This document shows, piece after piece, positions 19,585 to 30,196 of a DNA stretch of 64,000 nucleotides. This DNA is from Akkermansiaceae bacterium (GTDB lineage: Bacteria; Verrucomicrobiota; Verrucomicrobiia; Verrucomicrobiales; Akkermansiaceae), in NCBI GenBank assembly GCA_025363295.1, contig JANYEC010000062.1, forward strand, positions 1-64,000, read 5' to 3'. The notes under the pieces are model-generated. The model saw only the letters and a list, made by a program, of their open reading frames with translations, was not told the DNA's origin and searched no databases. How positions within the stretch are numbered: position 1 is the stretch's first letter; the number at the start of each line of letters is the position of its first letter. The translations under genes and the position numbers were made by a program.

Positions 19585-21429
19585 ATGAGCGAAACAACCA
19601 TTGAAAAGCACACGTTCCAAGCCGAGATCCAGCAGTTGCTCGATCTTGTGGTTCACTCCCTCTACACCGACAAGGAAATTTTCCTTCGCGAGCTCATCTC
19701 GAATGCTTCGGACTCGATGGAGAAACTCCGCCACATCGAGGCGACTGAGAAAAACATCCATGAGCCAACTGTTCCGTTAGAAGTCCACATCACCACGGAT
19801 GCGGAAGCCAAAACACTCACCATTGCTGATTCTGGAATCGGCATGACGCGTGAGGAGCTTGTGAAAAATCTCGGCACCATCGCCCACTCAGGCACCAAGG
19901 CGTTCTTGAAATCAGTAAAAGACAGCGGCAGTAGCCCAGGCAACATGATCGGCCAATTTGGCGTCGGTTTTTACTCGGCGTTCATGGTCGCAGACGAAGT
20001 GAAAGTCCACGCACGCAGTTGGCGCGAAGAGGGTGAGGCACTGGTCTGGACCAGCGATGGCAAAACTAGCTACGAAATCGAAGACTCTCCCGGCCAAACA
20101 CGCGGGGTGAAAATCGTGATGCACCTAAAGGAAGAACTCAGCGAATATTCCGAGGAAATTCGCATCAAACATCTCATCGAGCGCTACAGCAATTTCGTCG
20201 GCTTCCCGATTTTTCTCAACGGCACCCGCGTCAACGAGGTGGAAGCGCTGTGGCTGAAGAATAAGTCGGAAATCTCCGAGGACGAATACAAGGCTTTCTA
20301 TCAGTTTACCTGCAAGGCTTTCGACGAGCCCGCTTACCGCCTGCATTTCAGCGCAGATGCGCCGATCGCTATCAACTCGTTAGTTTTCGCTCCAAGTGAA
20401 AATCCTGAGCGCATGGGCTTTGGGAAAGTTGAGTGCGGTGTTTCCCTTTACTCAAAAAAAGTGCTGATCGATCCCGAGCCAAAGGGCCTGCTTCCTGACT
20501 GGATGCGCTTCATGAAAGGCGTCGTCGATAGCGCAGATCTGCCGCTCAATATTTCTCGCGAAACGATGCAAGACAGCGCACTCGTTAGAAAACTCGGTGC
20601 CGTGATCAGCAAGCGCGTGATCAAAATGTTTGAAAAGGAAGCCGAGGCCGATCCAGAAAAATACCGTGGCTTTTACAAGAAATTTGACCGCTTTTTCAAG
20701 GAAGGGATCGCCACAGATTATCCGAACCGAGATGCCCTCGCAAAACTCTTGCGCTTCGAATCATCCCTCACCGAGCCCGGGGCCGTCTGCGGTTTTTCGG
20801 ATTACGTGTCTCGCGTGAAGGACGGCCAAGACTCGATTTACTACCTCGTCGGCGGCAGCCGTGAGCAAGTCGAGAGCAGCCCCTACATCGAAGCATTCAA
20901 AGCCCGCGGCCTCGAAGTCGTCTATTTCACGGATGCCGTGGACGAATACGTCGTCGAATCGCTCGGTGAGTTTGAAGGCAAGAAGCTCGTCTCTATCCGC
21001 CACGGCGGCGTGGAGCTTGAGGAAAACGCTGCGGAAGGGGAGTCTCTATCAGATGAACAAACCACGGCTCTCTGCGAATTTCTCAAATCCGAACTCGGCG
21101 ATCGCGTCACCTCCGTCGCCAGCGGCAGACGCCTCGTGGATAGCCCGATCATCGCGCTTGTCCCAACCGATGGCATGAGTCCGCAGATGCGCCAGATGAT
21201 GAAGGCAATGGATGAGAATTTCAAAGACGAGATCAAGGTAGAGCTGGAAATCAACCCGCGCCATCCTCTTGTCAAAAAACTATCAGAAGCCAAGGACAAC
21301 AACCCTGAACTGGCCAAACTCGTCGCGCTTCAACTCCTCGACAACTCTCTCATCGCCGCTGGCCTGCTAGAGGATGCCCGCGATACCGTCAAACGCATGA
21401 ACACCCTGATGGAAAAAGCGATGGGTTGA
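19585..21429 (+). CDS. htpG: Molecular chaperone HtpG (bacterial Hsp90)
   Basis: An ATP-dependent cytoplasmic chaperone of 614 residues, the usual length. The start (ETTIEKHTFQAEIQQLLDLVV) is canonical. GHKL ATPase motifs follow: ELISNASDS, ADSGIGMT, GTIAHSGTK and IGQFGVGFYSAF. The middle domain contains GVVDSADLPLNISRE, and the C-terminal dimerisation domain follows. It is monocistronic, with a possible sigma70 promoter just upstream. Confidence 0.97.
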   Translation: MSETTIEKHTFQAEIQQLLDLVVHSLYTDKEIFLRELISNASDSMEKLRHIEATEKNIHEPTVPLEVHITTDAEAKTLTIADSGIGMTREELVKNLGTIAHSGTKAFLKSVKDSGSSPGNMIGQFGVGFYSAFMVADEVKVHARSWREEGEALVWTSDGKTSYEIEDSPGQTRGVKIVMHLKEELSEYSEEIRIKHLIERYSNFVGFPIFLNGTRVNEVEALWLKNKSEISEDEYKAFYQFTCKAFDEPAYRLHFSADAPIAINSLVFAPSENPERMGFGKVECGVSLYSKKVLIDPEPKGLLPDWMRFMKGVVDSADLPLNISRETMQDSALVRKLGAVISKRVIKMFEKEAEADPEKYRGFYKKFDRFFKEGIATDYPNRDALAKLLRFESSLTEPGAVCGFSDYVSRVKDGQDSIYYLVGGSREQVESSPYIEAFKARGLEVVYFTDAVDEYVVESLGEFEGKKLVSIRHGGVELEENAAEGESLSDEQTTALCEFLKSELGDRVTSVASGRRLVDSPIIALVPTDGMSPQMRQMMKAMDENFKDEIKVELEINPRHPLVKKLSEAKDNNPELAKLVALQLLDNSLIAAGLLEDARDTVKRMNTLMEKAMG

Positions 21430-21557
21430 TGGGGTTTTCAAGTCGAAGGGAGTTCCACCGCCGAAAAGCTGTTCCTGCCTCGATTTATAAATTGCTTGGT
21501 AGTTGGACCTCCTCCGGTGCTGGGACTGTTACCGAAGCAGATCCCGAAGCACCTATC

Positions 21558-21582
21558 AAAAAGAGACCTTACGGTCCTTTCT
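21558..21582. terminator. Possible bidirectional terminator between htpG and the beta-helix gene
   Basis: AAAGAGACC and GGTCCTTT can form a stem with one bulge around a four-base loop. An A-run precedes it and a T-run follows, placed between two convergent genes. Short and imperfect. Confidence 0.35.
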
Positions 21583-21622
21583 TCTCCTGATATTGTCAGT
21601 TAAGCCTGCTAGAAAAGGTAAC

Positions 21623-23677
21623 TCACTTTTCCTCAGGAGTGGGTTCCACGATGATGGCGGCGGGAGGGGTTTCCTCTTGGATCGCGGCGGGGGTTTTGCC
21701 CTGGGTTTGGGGGAGGTCTTCGTGTTGGGAGAGATTCGCGTCTGTTAGGGTTTGGCGGGTGGTGTTTTGGGAGATGGCGTTGTCCGTGTAGGCGGCGGCT
21801 GAGAGGCCTTTTTCAAGGACTAGGCCGGGGCCTTGGTTGAGGGTGGCTTGATTGCCAGTGACGGGTAATTTCACGGCAGCCACACGTATGACGAGGCCGC
21901 CTAGCAGGTTGGCGCGGGCGATGTTTCCTGAAACTTTACCAGCGCCAGCGCTATCGAGCACAAGGCCGAACTCCCGATTGGCGATGAGCTGATTTCCTGT
22001 GAGCGTGGCAGCAGCTTGTCCGTTGTCCACGTGGATGCCGTTTCGGCTGTTTCCTTCACAGCGGTTGTTAGCGAGGGTGATGGCGGCTCCATCCCAGGAC
22101 TCGATGCCATGCTCGAAATTGTTGATAGACTCGGAATCTTTGACCTCCAAGGTGCTGCCTGCGCCGCTGACAGTAACCCCATTCCAGCCGTTGTTAGCAA
22201 AACGGCATTGCTCGGCGATGGCATGGCCATTTTCAATGACAACCAGGCCGTGACCGCTGGCGTCGTTGAAACGGCAATCCACGAATGTGGCACTGCCGCC
22301 ACGGACGAGGGCGACGGAGAAACGCTCGCTGCCGCCGGCGAAAGACTCGTGGCGGAAGGTGATGCCACTGATGCGGGAGCCCTTGGCATTGGGACCGATG
22401 GTGATGGCGCTGCCGCTCTCTGCGGTGCACTCGACGGTGGTTTTGGTGGGATCGGTGCTTTGGAGATCGACGGCGGCATCCACGCTAAGGGGGCCTTTCC
22501 AAGTTTGCGCGGCGAGAATGATGCGGTCCTGATCGTGGGCCTGCTCGAGTGCCTCCTGAGGAGTGGCGAAATCACCGGGAACGTGGAAAGTGCGGGTGTA
22601 TTTCGCAAGTTTTTCGAGTTGGGCAGAGATTTGTGGGTTTTCCGGATCGAGCGATTTCGCCTCGCGAAGCCATTCGAGCGCCGTCTGGTCGAACTGGCCT
22701 TGCGGGCGGGCGAGGGCATTGTTCAGCAGAGTGGCGGCGCGCGCTCGATAAGCGGTGGCTTTTTCGAGTGCTTCAGTGGCGTCTGCGATGATACTTTTGG
22801 CGTCGGAATCCTCGGGAGCATTGGCGAGAATGGCATTGGCTGTTTGAATGGCGTCTTGCCATTTCCGTTGATCTAGCAGAGCCCGGGCGGCGGCGAGCGC
22901 GTCGGTCCGGGATTGGCTGGCTTTGGCGGCAGCGATGCGACTGAGAATAGATGCTGCCTCTGAATTGTTAGGAAATTTATCGAGGACCTGTCGGGCAGCG
23001 CTGGTGGCCTCGGCGAGGCGGCCCGTTTCAAGTTCTGTGAGAGCCTGTCCTGTCCAGTAACCGACGAACTGGGTCTGCTCCTCTGCCATGCCTGCTTCGA
23101 TGCTGCGGCGACCTAGCAGAGCAATCGGCGAGCCGGGTGCGAGGCTTTCGATTTCCGCAAAGGCAGCGCTGGCCTCGGGCCAGCGGCGGTTCTCGATGAA
23201 GGTGGAACCATAGCCTTCTAAAAAAGCGATGCGGGTCTGGCGTTGTTCCTTTTTGGCCTGTTCGTATTGAAGATAAATCCAGCCGCTGCCCCCGATGGCG
23301 ATGAGAAGAATTAGGAGCCAAGCGAAAATGGAGAGGCTCCGACCTTTTCGCGGCGCCGGTTCCTCGTCTGGCGGGAGAGAGCTAACAGCGGAGTTCGATC
23401 GAGAGGCGGGTGAGGGTGGGGGGGGCTCGTTCGCAGCGACCTTTTTCGGCAGTGGCGGAGCTGCTAGGCCGGTGGCTTGAAGGTGTTCTTGAATGGCAGC
23501 GAGCGCCTGATCAAACTCAATGAGACCTTTCTGATAGCGGTCTGCTAGAGCGGTGTTCGGAGCAGCGCGAACAAGTTCTGCAATCCGCTCACGGGCCTGC
23601 TTGAACTCGGCGAGGTGAGGGCGCGGATCTTGTTCTGGACCGAGTCCTAGGATCTTGCGGGCGTCAAACGGCGTCAT
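21623..23677 (-). CDS. Membrane-anchored TPR and right-handed beta-helix protein
   Basis: A 684-residue protein with an unusual layout. An N-terminal helical region of about 70 residues starts TPFDARKILGLGPEQDPRP and looks like a J-like or tubulin-like helical bundle, though not with the HPD motif. A Pro/Ser linker follows, then one transmembrane helix near residues 113-135 (FAWLLILLIAIGGSGWIYL). TPR-like repeats (residues about 140-370) and a parallel beta-helix of the NosD/pectate-lyase type (about 380-650, repeats such as NGWNGVTVSGAGSTL) complete it. No catalytic residues can be assigned. It probably binds a polysaccharide or a protein outside the cytoplasm. Confidence 0.7.
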   Translation of the reverse strand: MTPFDARKILGLGPEQDPRPHLAEFKQARERIAELVRAAPNTALADRYQKGLIEFDQALAAIQEHLQATGLAAPPLPKKVAANEPPPPSPASRSNSAVSSLPPDEEPAPRKGRSLSIFAWLLILLIAIGGSGWIYLQYEQAKKEQRQTRIAFLEGYGSTFIENRRWPEASAAFAEIESLAPGSPIALLGRRSIEAGMAEEQTQFVGYWTGQALTELETGRLAEATSAARQVLDKFPNNSEAASILSRIAAAKASQSRTDALAAARALLDQRKWQDAIQTANAILANAPEDSDAKSIIADATEALEKATAYRARAATLLNNALARPQGQFDQTALEWLREAKSLDPENPQISAQLEKLAKYTRTFHVPGDFATPQEALEQAHDQDRIILAAQTWKGPLSVDAAVDLQSTDPTKTTVECTAESGSAITIGPNAKGSRISGITFRHESFAGGSERFSVALVRGGSATFVDCRFNDASGHGLVVIENGHAIAEQCRFANNGWNGVTVSGAGSTLEVKDSESINNFEHGIESWDGAAITLANNRCEGNSRNGIHVDNGQAAATLTGNQLIANREFGLVLDSAGAGKVSGNIARANLLGGLVIRVAAVKLPVTGNQATLNQGPGLVLEKGLSAAAYTDNAISQNTTRQTLTDANLSQHEDLPQTQGKTPAAIQEETPPAAIIVEPTPEEK

Positions 23678-23730
23678 GTCTGCGAGGGGAGTAGCACTCG
23701 GAAGGAATCAGGAAAAGCGGCGAATGAGGC

Positions 23731-25368
23731 TCAGCCAATGAATTTCTGGACGATTGGCATGCGGCGACCGATGCCGAATGCTTTGGAAGTCACGCGTAGA
23801 CCGGGCGCGGCCTGGTGGCGCTTCCATTCGTTTAGATCGACGCGGCGCTGGATCCAGCGGACGGTGGATTCCTCGAATCCCCGAGAAATAATTTCATCCG
23901 AGGAGAGCTGGCACTCGACGTAGAGTTCGAGAATTTTATCGAGGATCTCGTAAGGTGGGAGCGTATCTTGGTCCTTTTGGTCAGGCCGGAGCTCGGCGCT
24001 TGGGGGCTTGTCGATGGTGTCCCATGGGATGATTTCCCGGTCGCGATTGATCCAGCGGGAAACTTCGTAAACCCGGATTTTGGGAAGATCGGAAATGACG
24101 GCTAAGCCGCCGCACATGTCGCCGTAGATCGTGCAGTAGCCGACGGCGAGCTCGCTTTTATTTCCGGTCGTGAGCAGCAGGTGATTGTCTTTGTTAGATA
24201 GTGACATGAGCAAGAGCCCACGGATGCGGGCCTGCATGTTTTCCTCGGTGACGTCTTCGGGTTTTCCGACAAACAGCGGCTGCATGGTCGCTTTGATGGC
24301 TTCGAACGCTTCAAGGATCGGGACCTCGGTGCACTGAATACCCAGATTTTTCGCGAGAGCAAATGAGTCATCCACGCTGCCACGGGACGAGTAGGGGCTG
24401 GGCATCGTTAGACCAACGACATTTTCCGGGCCGAGTGCATCAGCCGCGATGGCAGCAGTGAGCGCCGAATCGATCCCGCCACTCAGACCGAGGCAGACGC
24501 TGGAAAATCCGCATTTGGTGACGTAATCGCGGACTCCCAGAACGAGGGCACAGTAAAGTTGCTCTGGGTCCGAATCGTTAGAAGGAGCCTCGGTTTCCAC
24601 GGGCAGAAAAGGGTCGATGACTTTGCTGGCCACCTCGAATCCCGGGAGCTGCGTGGCGATGCGACCGTTGGCATCGGCGACGAGCGAGTGGCCATCGAAC
24701 ACAAGTTGGTCATTGGCTCCGACGGTGTTGCAGTAAATGACCGGGACCTTTGCTTTCCGCGCGACCCCGCCGATCATTGCGCGGCGGAGGAGGGGTTTTC
24801 CGAGATGAAACGGAGAGGCACTGAGATTGAGCAGCAGATCGATGCCTTTTGCGCTGAGGTCATCGACCGGATCGCGGTCGTAGAACGGGCGTTGCAGATA
24901 GTCCTCTGTCCAAATGTCCTCACAGATCGTGATGCCGATCCGTATGCCACCCCATGTGATTGGCTCGCTCGATTCACCCGGCTCGAAATAGCGGCGCTCG
25001 TCGAATACATCGTAAGTCGGCAGTAGCGTTTTCCAGATCCGGTGTTGGATGACCCCGTGACTTAGCCAAGCAGCGGCATTGCGGAAGGGTTTCCCGGGGC
25101 GTGCGGGATGGTTGTGATCCACGTAGCCGACCAGCAAGGGGATTTCACGGATTTCCCCAGCAAGGTAGTCGAGGGCTTGCAGGCATTTCGGGACAAACTG
25201 CGATTTAAAGACGAGATCCCGTGGTGGATAGCCGACGAGTGACAGCTCCGGAGTGATCACGAGGTCGGCACCGGCTTCTAAGCACTCCCGATAGGCTGCG
25301 AGAATTCGTTTGGCGTTGCCGGGAAAGTCTCCGACGACGGGATTGATTTGGGCGATGCCAATTTTCAT
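23731..25368 (-). CDS. nadE: NAD+ synthase, glutamine-dependent
   Basis: Final step of NAD synthesis, amidating nicotinate adenine dinucleotide. At 545 residues it fuses an N-terminal nitrilase-type glutaminase (catalytic Glu41, Lys113 and Cys149 in TPELS, IWKTLLP and TICEDIW) to a C-terminal synthetase with the P-loop GLSGGIDSALTAAIA and later GNKSELAVGYCTIYGDM. Both active sites are intact. It runs 53 bp upstream of the beta-helix gene in the same direction, so they may share a transcript. Confidence 0.96.
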   Translation of the reverse strand: MKIGIAQINPVVGDFPGNAKRILAAYRECLEAGADLVITPELSLVGYPPRDLVFKSQFVPKCLQALDYLAGEIREIPLLVGYVDHNHPARPGKPFRNAAAWLSHGVIQHRIWKTLLPTYDVFDERRYFEPGESSEPITWGGIRIGITICEDIWTEDYLQRPFYDRDPVDDLSAKGIDLLLNLSASPFHLGKPLLRRAMIGGVARKAKVPVIYCNTVGANDQLVFDGHSLVADANGRIATQLPGFEVASKVIDPFLPVETEAPSNDSDPEQLYCALVLGVRDYVTKCGFSSVCLGLSGGIDSALTAAIAADALGPENVVGLTMPSPYSSRGSVDDSFALAKNLGIQCTEVPILEAFEAIKATMQPLFVGKPEDVTEENMQARIRGLLLMSLSNKDNHLLLTTGNKSELAVGYCTIYGDMCGGLAVISDLPKIRVYEVSRWINRDREIIPWDTIDKPPSAELRPDQKDQDTLPPYEILDKILELYVECQLSSDEIISRGFEESTVRWIQRRVDLNEWKRHQAAPGLRVTSKAFGIGRRMPIVQKFIG

Positions 25369-25519
25369 GATCGCGTTTAGAAAACACTCGCTGCGGACAA
25401 GGGCAAAAGGAAAAATCGAGATTCCACATCAAGATGGCGATTTGGTAACGAAAAACCGATTGAACGACGGCTTGCCGTTTGTAAACTTAGGGTCTAGTTT
25501 CCTTCCAATCAAACGCCAA

Positions 25520-26293
25520 ATGAAAGTTATTCCCCTCATCGCACTCCTCGTTTCGCTGACGCCGCTGCTGGCCCAAACCAAGCCTGCCGCGTCCGAAAAA
25601 ACGCCGGTGGCACCCAAAAAGGAACTTCTTCCGAATCAAGTGGCGTTTCTCAATCTCCCCGAAGAAAACCGCAAGGATTTCATCAAACACCTCGGCGAGG
25701 CGAACCGGCTTTTCCAACAGAAGCGCATTTTTGAAACCCTCGAAGAGTTAGACAAAGCGGAGAAGATTTTTGGAGAAAGTCCCGAGGTTTCTAACATGCG
25801 TGGCAGTTGCTTCGTCGAGATGCGTGCTTTTGATAAGGCGCTTATTGCATTTCAGAAATCCAGCGCACTCGCGAAGGACAACCCGAGCATCGAATTCAAC
25901 ATTGCTGAGGTCTATTTCTGCACCAAACAATGGCGGAAATCCCATGACTTGCTTGTGAAGATTCTAAAAATGATACCGGAGGATAATACGACTTTGGGGC
26001 GCTTGGTGGAATTCAAGATCCTCCTCTGCAAAAAGAAGCTAGGCCTCAATGAAGAGGTGACGATTCTTGCGAATAAATACGATTTTCTCGATGATTCTCC
26101 ATTCTACTATTATGCTCAAGCGGCCCTCGCTTACGATGCGAATGATTTGATTAAAGCGGAAGAATGGCTGGCAATCGCTGGACGTATTTTCCAAGACCCC
26201 AACTCGATTGCGCCGTGGCAGGATACACTTGTGGAATACGGATATATCAAGAGTTTCTACGGCAATGATGATGCGGTCGAGCCAACGAAATAG
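25520..26293 (+). CDS. Exported TPR protein of unknown function
   Basis: A 257-residue protein. The ATG at 25520 opens a signal peptide (KVIPLIALLVSLTPLLAQ); the open frame upstream of it lies in the divergent promoter region of nadE and is not used. The mature protein has TPR-like helices (GEANRLFQQKRIFETLEELDKAEKIF and similar). It is probably a periplasmic interaction protein. No motif gives a function. Confidence 0.7.
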   Translation: MKVIPLIALLVSLTPLLAQTKPAASEKTPVAPKKELLPNQVAFLNLPEENRKDFIKHLGEANRLFQQKRIFETLEELDKAEKIFGESPEVSNMRGSCFVEMRAFDKALIAFQKSSALAKDNPSIEFNIAEVYFCTKQWRKSHDLLVKILKMIPEDNTTLGRLVEFKILLCKKKLGLNEEVTILANKYDFLDDSPFYYYAQAALAYDANDLIKAEEWLAIAGRIFQDPNSIAPWQDTLVEYGYIKSFYGNDDAVEPTK

Positions 26294-26492
26294 GAGTCTT
26301 GATCCATTTTTTCAAAGGGGTTTTTGAATCCTTTCCACTTCTTTGGGCGGGAAAAACGGTTCGTTGGGAACGCCCTCTAACTGGCGGCGCGTTCGTTGGA
26401 TAGGGGCTAAACATAAGCCATGCCGCAAAATGCTCAAACGGCGCATTGAAACTCCATTGGACTCTATGTGAAAGTTACTTAAACTAAGCGTG

Positions 26493-29066
26493 ATGGGACT
26501 TGAAAAAATTACTCAAAAACTTCAGGAGGCTCTGCAATCCGCCCAAAGCATCGCCTCGAAATCCGCGCATTCGGAGCTAAAAAGCGCTCATGTCCTACTC
26601 GCCCTTCTCCAACAGGAAGGTGGCATCACTGCGCCCATCCTGCAAAAATCGGGGGTCGATGTGACTCGTCTGAAAGCTTCAGCCGCTGCTGCCCTTGCCC
26701 GCGAGCCCAGCGTGCAAGGCGCCTCCACCCAGCCGCAGATAAGCATCGGGCTGCGCTCTACGCTGGATGCAGCCGATGTCGTCCGCGAATCACTCGGCGA
26801 CGACTATCTGAGCGTCGAACATTTTCTCCTCGGCGCGTTGAAAGGGGATTCACCTGCTGGAAAACTCCTCAAGGAAGCTGGACTTGATGAGAAGAAAGCA
26901 CGCGAGGCAATTACGAGCGTCCGTGGTTCCCAAACAGTCACCGACGATTCGCCGGAGGGAAAATATCAGACTTTAGAAAAATACGGGACGGACCTAACTG
27001 CCCGTGCGCGCGCGGGTAAAATCGATCCTGTCATTGGCCGTGATCACGAAATTCGCCGAGTGCTCCAAGTCCTTTCCCGCCGTACTAAAAATAATCCGGT
27101 GCTCATCGGCGAGCCAGGAGTCGGAAAGACCGCTATCGTTGAGGGGCTCGCGCGTCGCATCGTTTCTGGGGATGTGCCGGACTCGATGAAAAACAAACGC
27201 GTGATCAGCTTGGACATTGGCGGCATGTTAGCGGGAGCGAAATATCGCGGAGAATTCGAAGAGCGGTTGAAAGCCTTTCTCAAAGAAGTCACTGATTCCC
27301 AAGGCCAGATCATTCTTTTTATCGACGAGCTTCACACCATTGTCGGTGCCGGTGCCAGTGAGGGAGCTGTCGATGCCGCAAACCTCCTCAAGCCTCAGCT
27401 CGCCCGTGGGGAACTCCATGCAATCGGTGCCACCACGTTGGACGAGTATCGCAAGCACATCGAAAAGGACGCTGCGTTAGAGCGCCGTTTCCAACCGGTC
27501 ATGGTGGGCGAGCCATCGGTGGAAGATACCGTCGCCATCCTGCGCGGACTCAAGGAACGTTATGAAGTGCATCACGGCGTCCGCATTCAGGATGGCGCAT
27601 TAGTTGCTGCTGCGGCTCTATCAGACCGTTACATTGCGGATCGTTTTCTGCCGGACAAGGCGGTCGATCTTATCGACGAGGCAGCCTCACGTTTGAAGAT
27701 CGAGCTCGACTCCATGCCAACTGAAATCGACGTATTGGAACGTCAGATTCGCCAGTTAGAGATGGAGAAGAAAGCCCTCGAAAAGGAAACCGATAAGGCA
27801 TCCGCCGCACGTCTCGATAGGGTTAGGGAAGAGCAGGCAAATCTTCGTGAGCAATCTTCCGGGCTGATGGCTCAGTGGCGGAATGAAAAAGCGATCATTG
27901 ATCGCGTTCGGGCATCTCAAGAGAAGATTGAAAATCTTAAAAATGAGATCGAGCGTGCGCAACGGATTGGCGATCTAACACGTGCCTCGCAAATTACTTA
28001 TGGCGATCTACCTGAAGCGCAACGCGAGTTAGAAGGTGCTATGGACCACCTCACGACACTTCAGAAAAACGGAGCCATGTTGAAGGAGGAAGTCACGGAA
28101 GAGGACATCGCGCGGGTCGTTTCGTCTTGGACCGGTATCCCGGTAAACCGCCTTCAGGAAGGTGAAAAACAAAAGCTCGTCAATATGGAAGCGCGGTTAG
28201 GTGATCGTGTCGTTGGCCAGAAAAAAGCCATCAAAGCCGTGGCGAATGCGGTCCGCCGCGCCCGCGCTGGATTGCAGGATGAGAACCGCCCAATCGGCTC
28301 ATTTATTTTCCTCGGCCCGACGGGTGTTGGGAAAACCGAACTGTCAAAAGCCCTCGCCGAGTTTCTTTTCGATGATGAAGGAGCGATGGTCCGTATTGAC
28401 ATGTCGGAGTATATGGAAAAACACAGCGTGGCCCGGCTGATAGGAGCGCCTCCTGGATACGTGGGCTACGAGGAAGGTGGTCAACTCAGCGAACAGGTTA
28501 GGCGGAAACCTTACGCGGTTGTCCTTTTCGATGAAATTGAAAAAGCGCACCCGGATGTTTTCAATGTTCTGCTGCAAGTCCTCGATGATGGCCGCATCAC
28601 TGATGGCCAAGGCCGGACGGTGGACTTCCGTAACACCGTGCTAATCATGACTTCTAACATTGGATCGCAATTTATCCTTCACGAGGAAAATGCCGAACAG
28701 CGGGAGGCCAAAGTTACCGAAACCCTGCGTGCGCATTTCCGTCCAGAGTTCCTGAACCGCATCGATGATATTATCATCTTTGATCGTCTTAAACGTGAAG
28801 AGCTCTCCACCATTGTAGATCTCCAACTCAGCCGAGTCCGCAAGCGTCTAGCGAAGCAAGGTCTCGGTCTCGCTCTCACGGAATCCGCAAAGGAATATTT
28901 AGGCAATCAAGGCTACGATCCAGTCTATGGGGCGCGTCCTTTAAAACGCGCCATCCAACACCTGTTGCTAGATCCATTGAGCCTTGATTTGCTCGAGGGT
29001 CGATTTATCGATGGAGATGTGATTCAAGCCGATTTTAGCGATGGCTCGATCATCTTTCACAAATGA
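26493..29066 (+). CDS. clpB: ATP-dependent disaggregase ClpB
   Basis: An Hsp100 chaperone that, with DnaK, extracts polypeptides from aggregates. It has 857 residues, with a Clp N domain (two repeats, residues 1-145), AAA1 with GEPGVGKT at 206-213, the long coiled-coil M domain (about 400-540) that separates ClpB from ClpA and ClpC, and AAA2 with GPTGVGKT near 608. The C-terminal D2 small domain ends the protein. The ATG at 26493 follows a GTG at 26490; either could be used. It is downstream of a 196-bp spacer. Confidence 0.96.
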   Translation: MGLEKITQKLQEALQSAQSIASKSAHSELKSAHVLLALLQQEGGITAPILQKSGVDVTRLKASAAAALAREPSVQGASTQPQISIGLRSTLDAADVVRESLGDDYLSVEHFLLGALKGDSPAGKLLKEAGLDEKKAREAITSVRGSQTVTDDSPEGKYQTLEKYGTDLTARARAGKIDPVIGRDHEIRRVLQVLSRRTKNNPVLIGEPGVGKTAIVEGLARRIVSGDVPDSMKNKRVISLDIGGMLAGAKYRGEFEERLKAFLKEVTDSQGQIILFIDELHTIVGAGASEGAVDAANLLKPQLARGELHAIGATTLDEYRKHIEKDAALERRFQPVMVGEPSVEDTVAILRGLKERYEVHHGVRIQDGALVAAAALSDRYIADRFLPDKAVDLIDEAASRLKIELDSMPTEIDVLERQIRQLEMEKKALEKETDKASAARLDRVREEQANLREQSSGLMAQWRNEKAIIDRVRASQEKIENLKNEIERAQRIGDLTRASQITYGDLPEAQRELEGAMDHLTTLQKNGAMLKEEVTEEDIARVVSSWTGIPVNRLQEGEKQKLVNMEARLGDRVVGQKKAIKAVANAVRRARAGLQDENRPIGSFIFLGPTGVGKTELSKALAEFLFDDEGAMVRIDMSEYMEKHSVARLIGAPPGYVGYEEGGQLSEQVRRKPYAVVLFDEIEKAHPDVFNVLLQVLDDGRITDGQGRTVDFRNTVLIMTSNIGSQFILHEENAEQREAKVTETLRAHFRPEFLNRIDDIIIFDRLKREELSTIVDLQLSRVRKRLAKQGLGLALTESAKEYLGNQGYDPVYGARPLKRAIQHLLLDPLSLDLLEGRFIDGDVIQADFSDGSIIFHK

Positions 29067-29068
29067 AA

Positions 29069-30148
29069 TCACTTAATCTCAGCGACAAGCGCTTCTGCCG
29101 TTAGTTCAACAAATGAACCGGGAGCACCTGCGTAGTGGATCTTCCGTTCACCATCGAGCACGTAAACAAGCGGCCATGTGCCGACTCGGTATTCTGCGGA
29201 AAGCTTGTTTTCAGGATCGGAGAAGTTGCTCCACGTGACGGTGCCATCCGCTTGGAAGGCACGGAGTTTTTCGGATGAATCATGATTAACTCCGATAACC
29301 ACTAACGGCCGACCTTTGAATTTTTTTTCCATTGCAGCGGTGATCTCAATGACACGGCTAGCATCGGGATCGCTGCTGCTCCAAAAGAGCAGGATGATTA
29401 CTTTCCCCTTGTTATCTGCTAGACTTAGCGGGCGATTCGCGGAATCCACGCCTGCTAGATCTGGCGCGACGCGGCCTTTGGTGAGGTAACGGATGATGTA
29501 AAGCTCGTCCTCCGCGATTTTCGCAACCGTGGTGCCGTTGATTTCGGCATCGGAGCTTTGGATGATCGCCTTGCGCAGGTAGGTGAGGCGTTTTTTCATG
29601 AGCTCAGGGTCATCGCCGATGGTCTTGAGCTGTATAGCCGCGCCCAGTGCGGCCACGCCCTGAATTTTCTTGTCCGGGTGGCCTGCCTGGATTTTTTCAA
29701 GAATCGCGAGAGAGCGCGGATCTTGGTTCGCCGCGAGGGCCATACAAATGGGGCTGAGCTTGGAGCTGTGGAAGTGAGAGGTTTCGATGGCCTTGCGAAT
29801 GGCGTCGTTTTCCTTGGCGAAAGTGGGGGCGCTGGATCCATTAGGGCTGGTGGTGACCAGACCTTGGGTGTTGCGGAGAAACCAAGCGGCGGGCTCAATT
29901 GTCCACTCCTCCCCGAGCGAGTCGCCGATCTGCTCCCACATTTTCCGGGCGGCTGCGGCGGCGTCCGGTCGATCGCCCCATGCCTTGATTCTCTCGTCCT
30001 GGGTGGTGGCCACACGCATCTCCAGCGTCCACTTATCCACTGCGAGCTGATAGTTTTTTTGAATGAGCGTGGCATCTGCCGGAGATGCCTCGGCGCCTGA
30101 TGCGATCAGGAGTGGGAAAAGTAAAACGAGATGACTCAAGCGGTTCAT
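29069..30148 (-). CDS. Exported protein with TlpA/AhpC-like thioredoxin fold lacking active-site cysteines
   Basis: A 359-residue protein. The start at 30148 opens a signal peptide (MNRLSHLVLLFPLLIASGAEA). A helical N-terminal half is followed by a redoxin domain (residues about 225-359), which begins APDLAGVDSANRPLSLADNKGK and continues VIILLFWSSSDPDAS, then VIGVNHDS. The position of the usual WCxPC is WSSSDPDAS, so no CxxC is present and it cannot act as a standard disulfide reductase. A binding or structural role is likelier. It is convergent with clpB; the two stop codons are 3 bp apart. Confidence 0.75.
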   Translation of the reverse strand: MNRLSHLVLLFPLLIASGAEASPADATLIQKNYQLAVDKWTLEMRVATTQDERIKAWGDRPDAAAAARKMWEQIGDSLGEEWTIEPAAWFLRNTQGLVTTSPNGSSAPTFAKENDAIRKAIETSHFHSSKLSPICMALAANQDPRSLAILEKIQAGHPDKKIQGVAALGAAIQLKTIGDDPELMKKRLTYLRKAIIQSSDAEINGTTVAKIAEDELYIIRYLTKGRVAPDLAGVDSANRPLSLADNKGKVIILLFWSSSDPDASRVIEITAAMEKKFKGRPLVVIGVNHDSSEKLRAFQADGTVTWSNFSDPENKLSAEYRVGTWPLVYVLDGERKIHYAGAPGSFVELTAEALVAEIK

Positions 30149-30196
30149 GTGGGGAAGAGTAACAAGCACAAAAGGATTGAGGAAATCCGAAAAACG

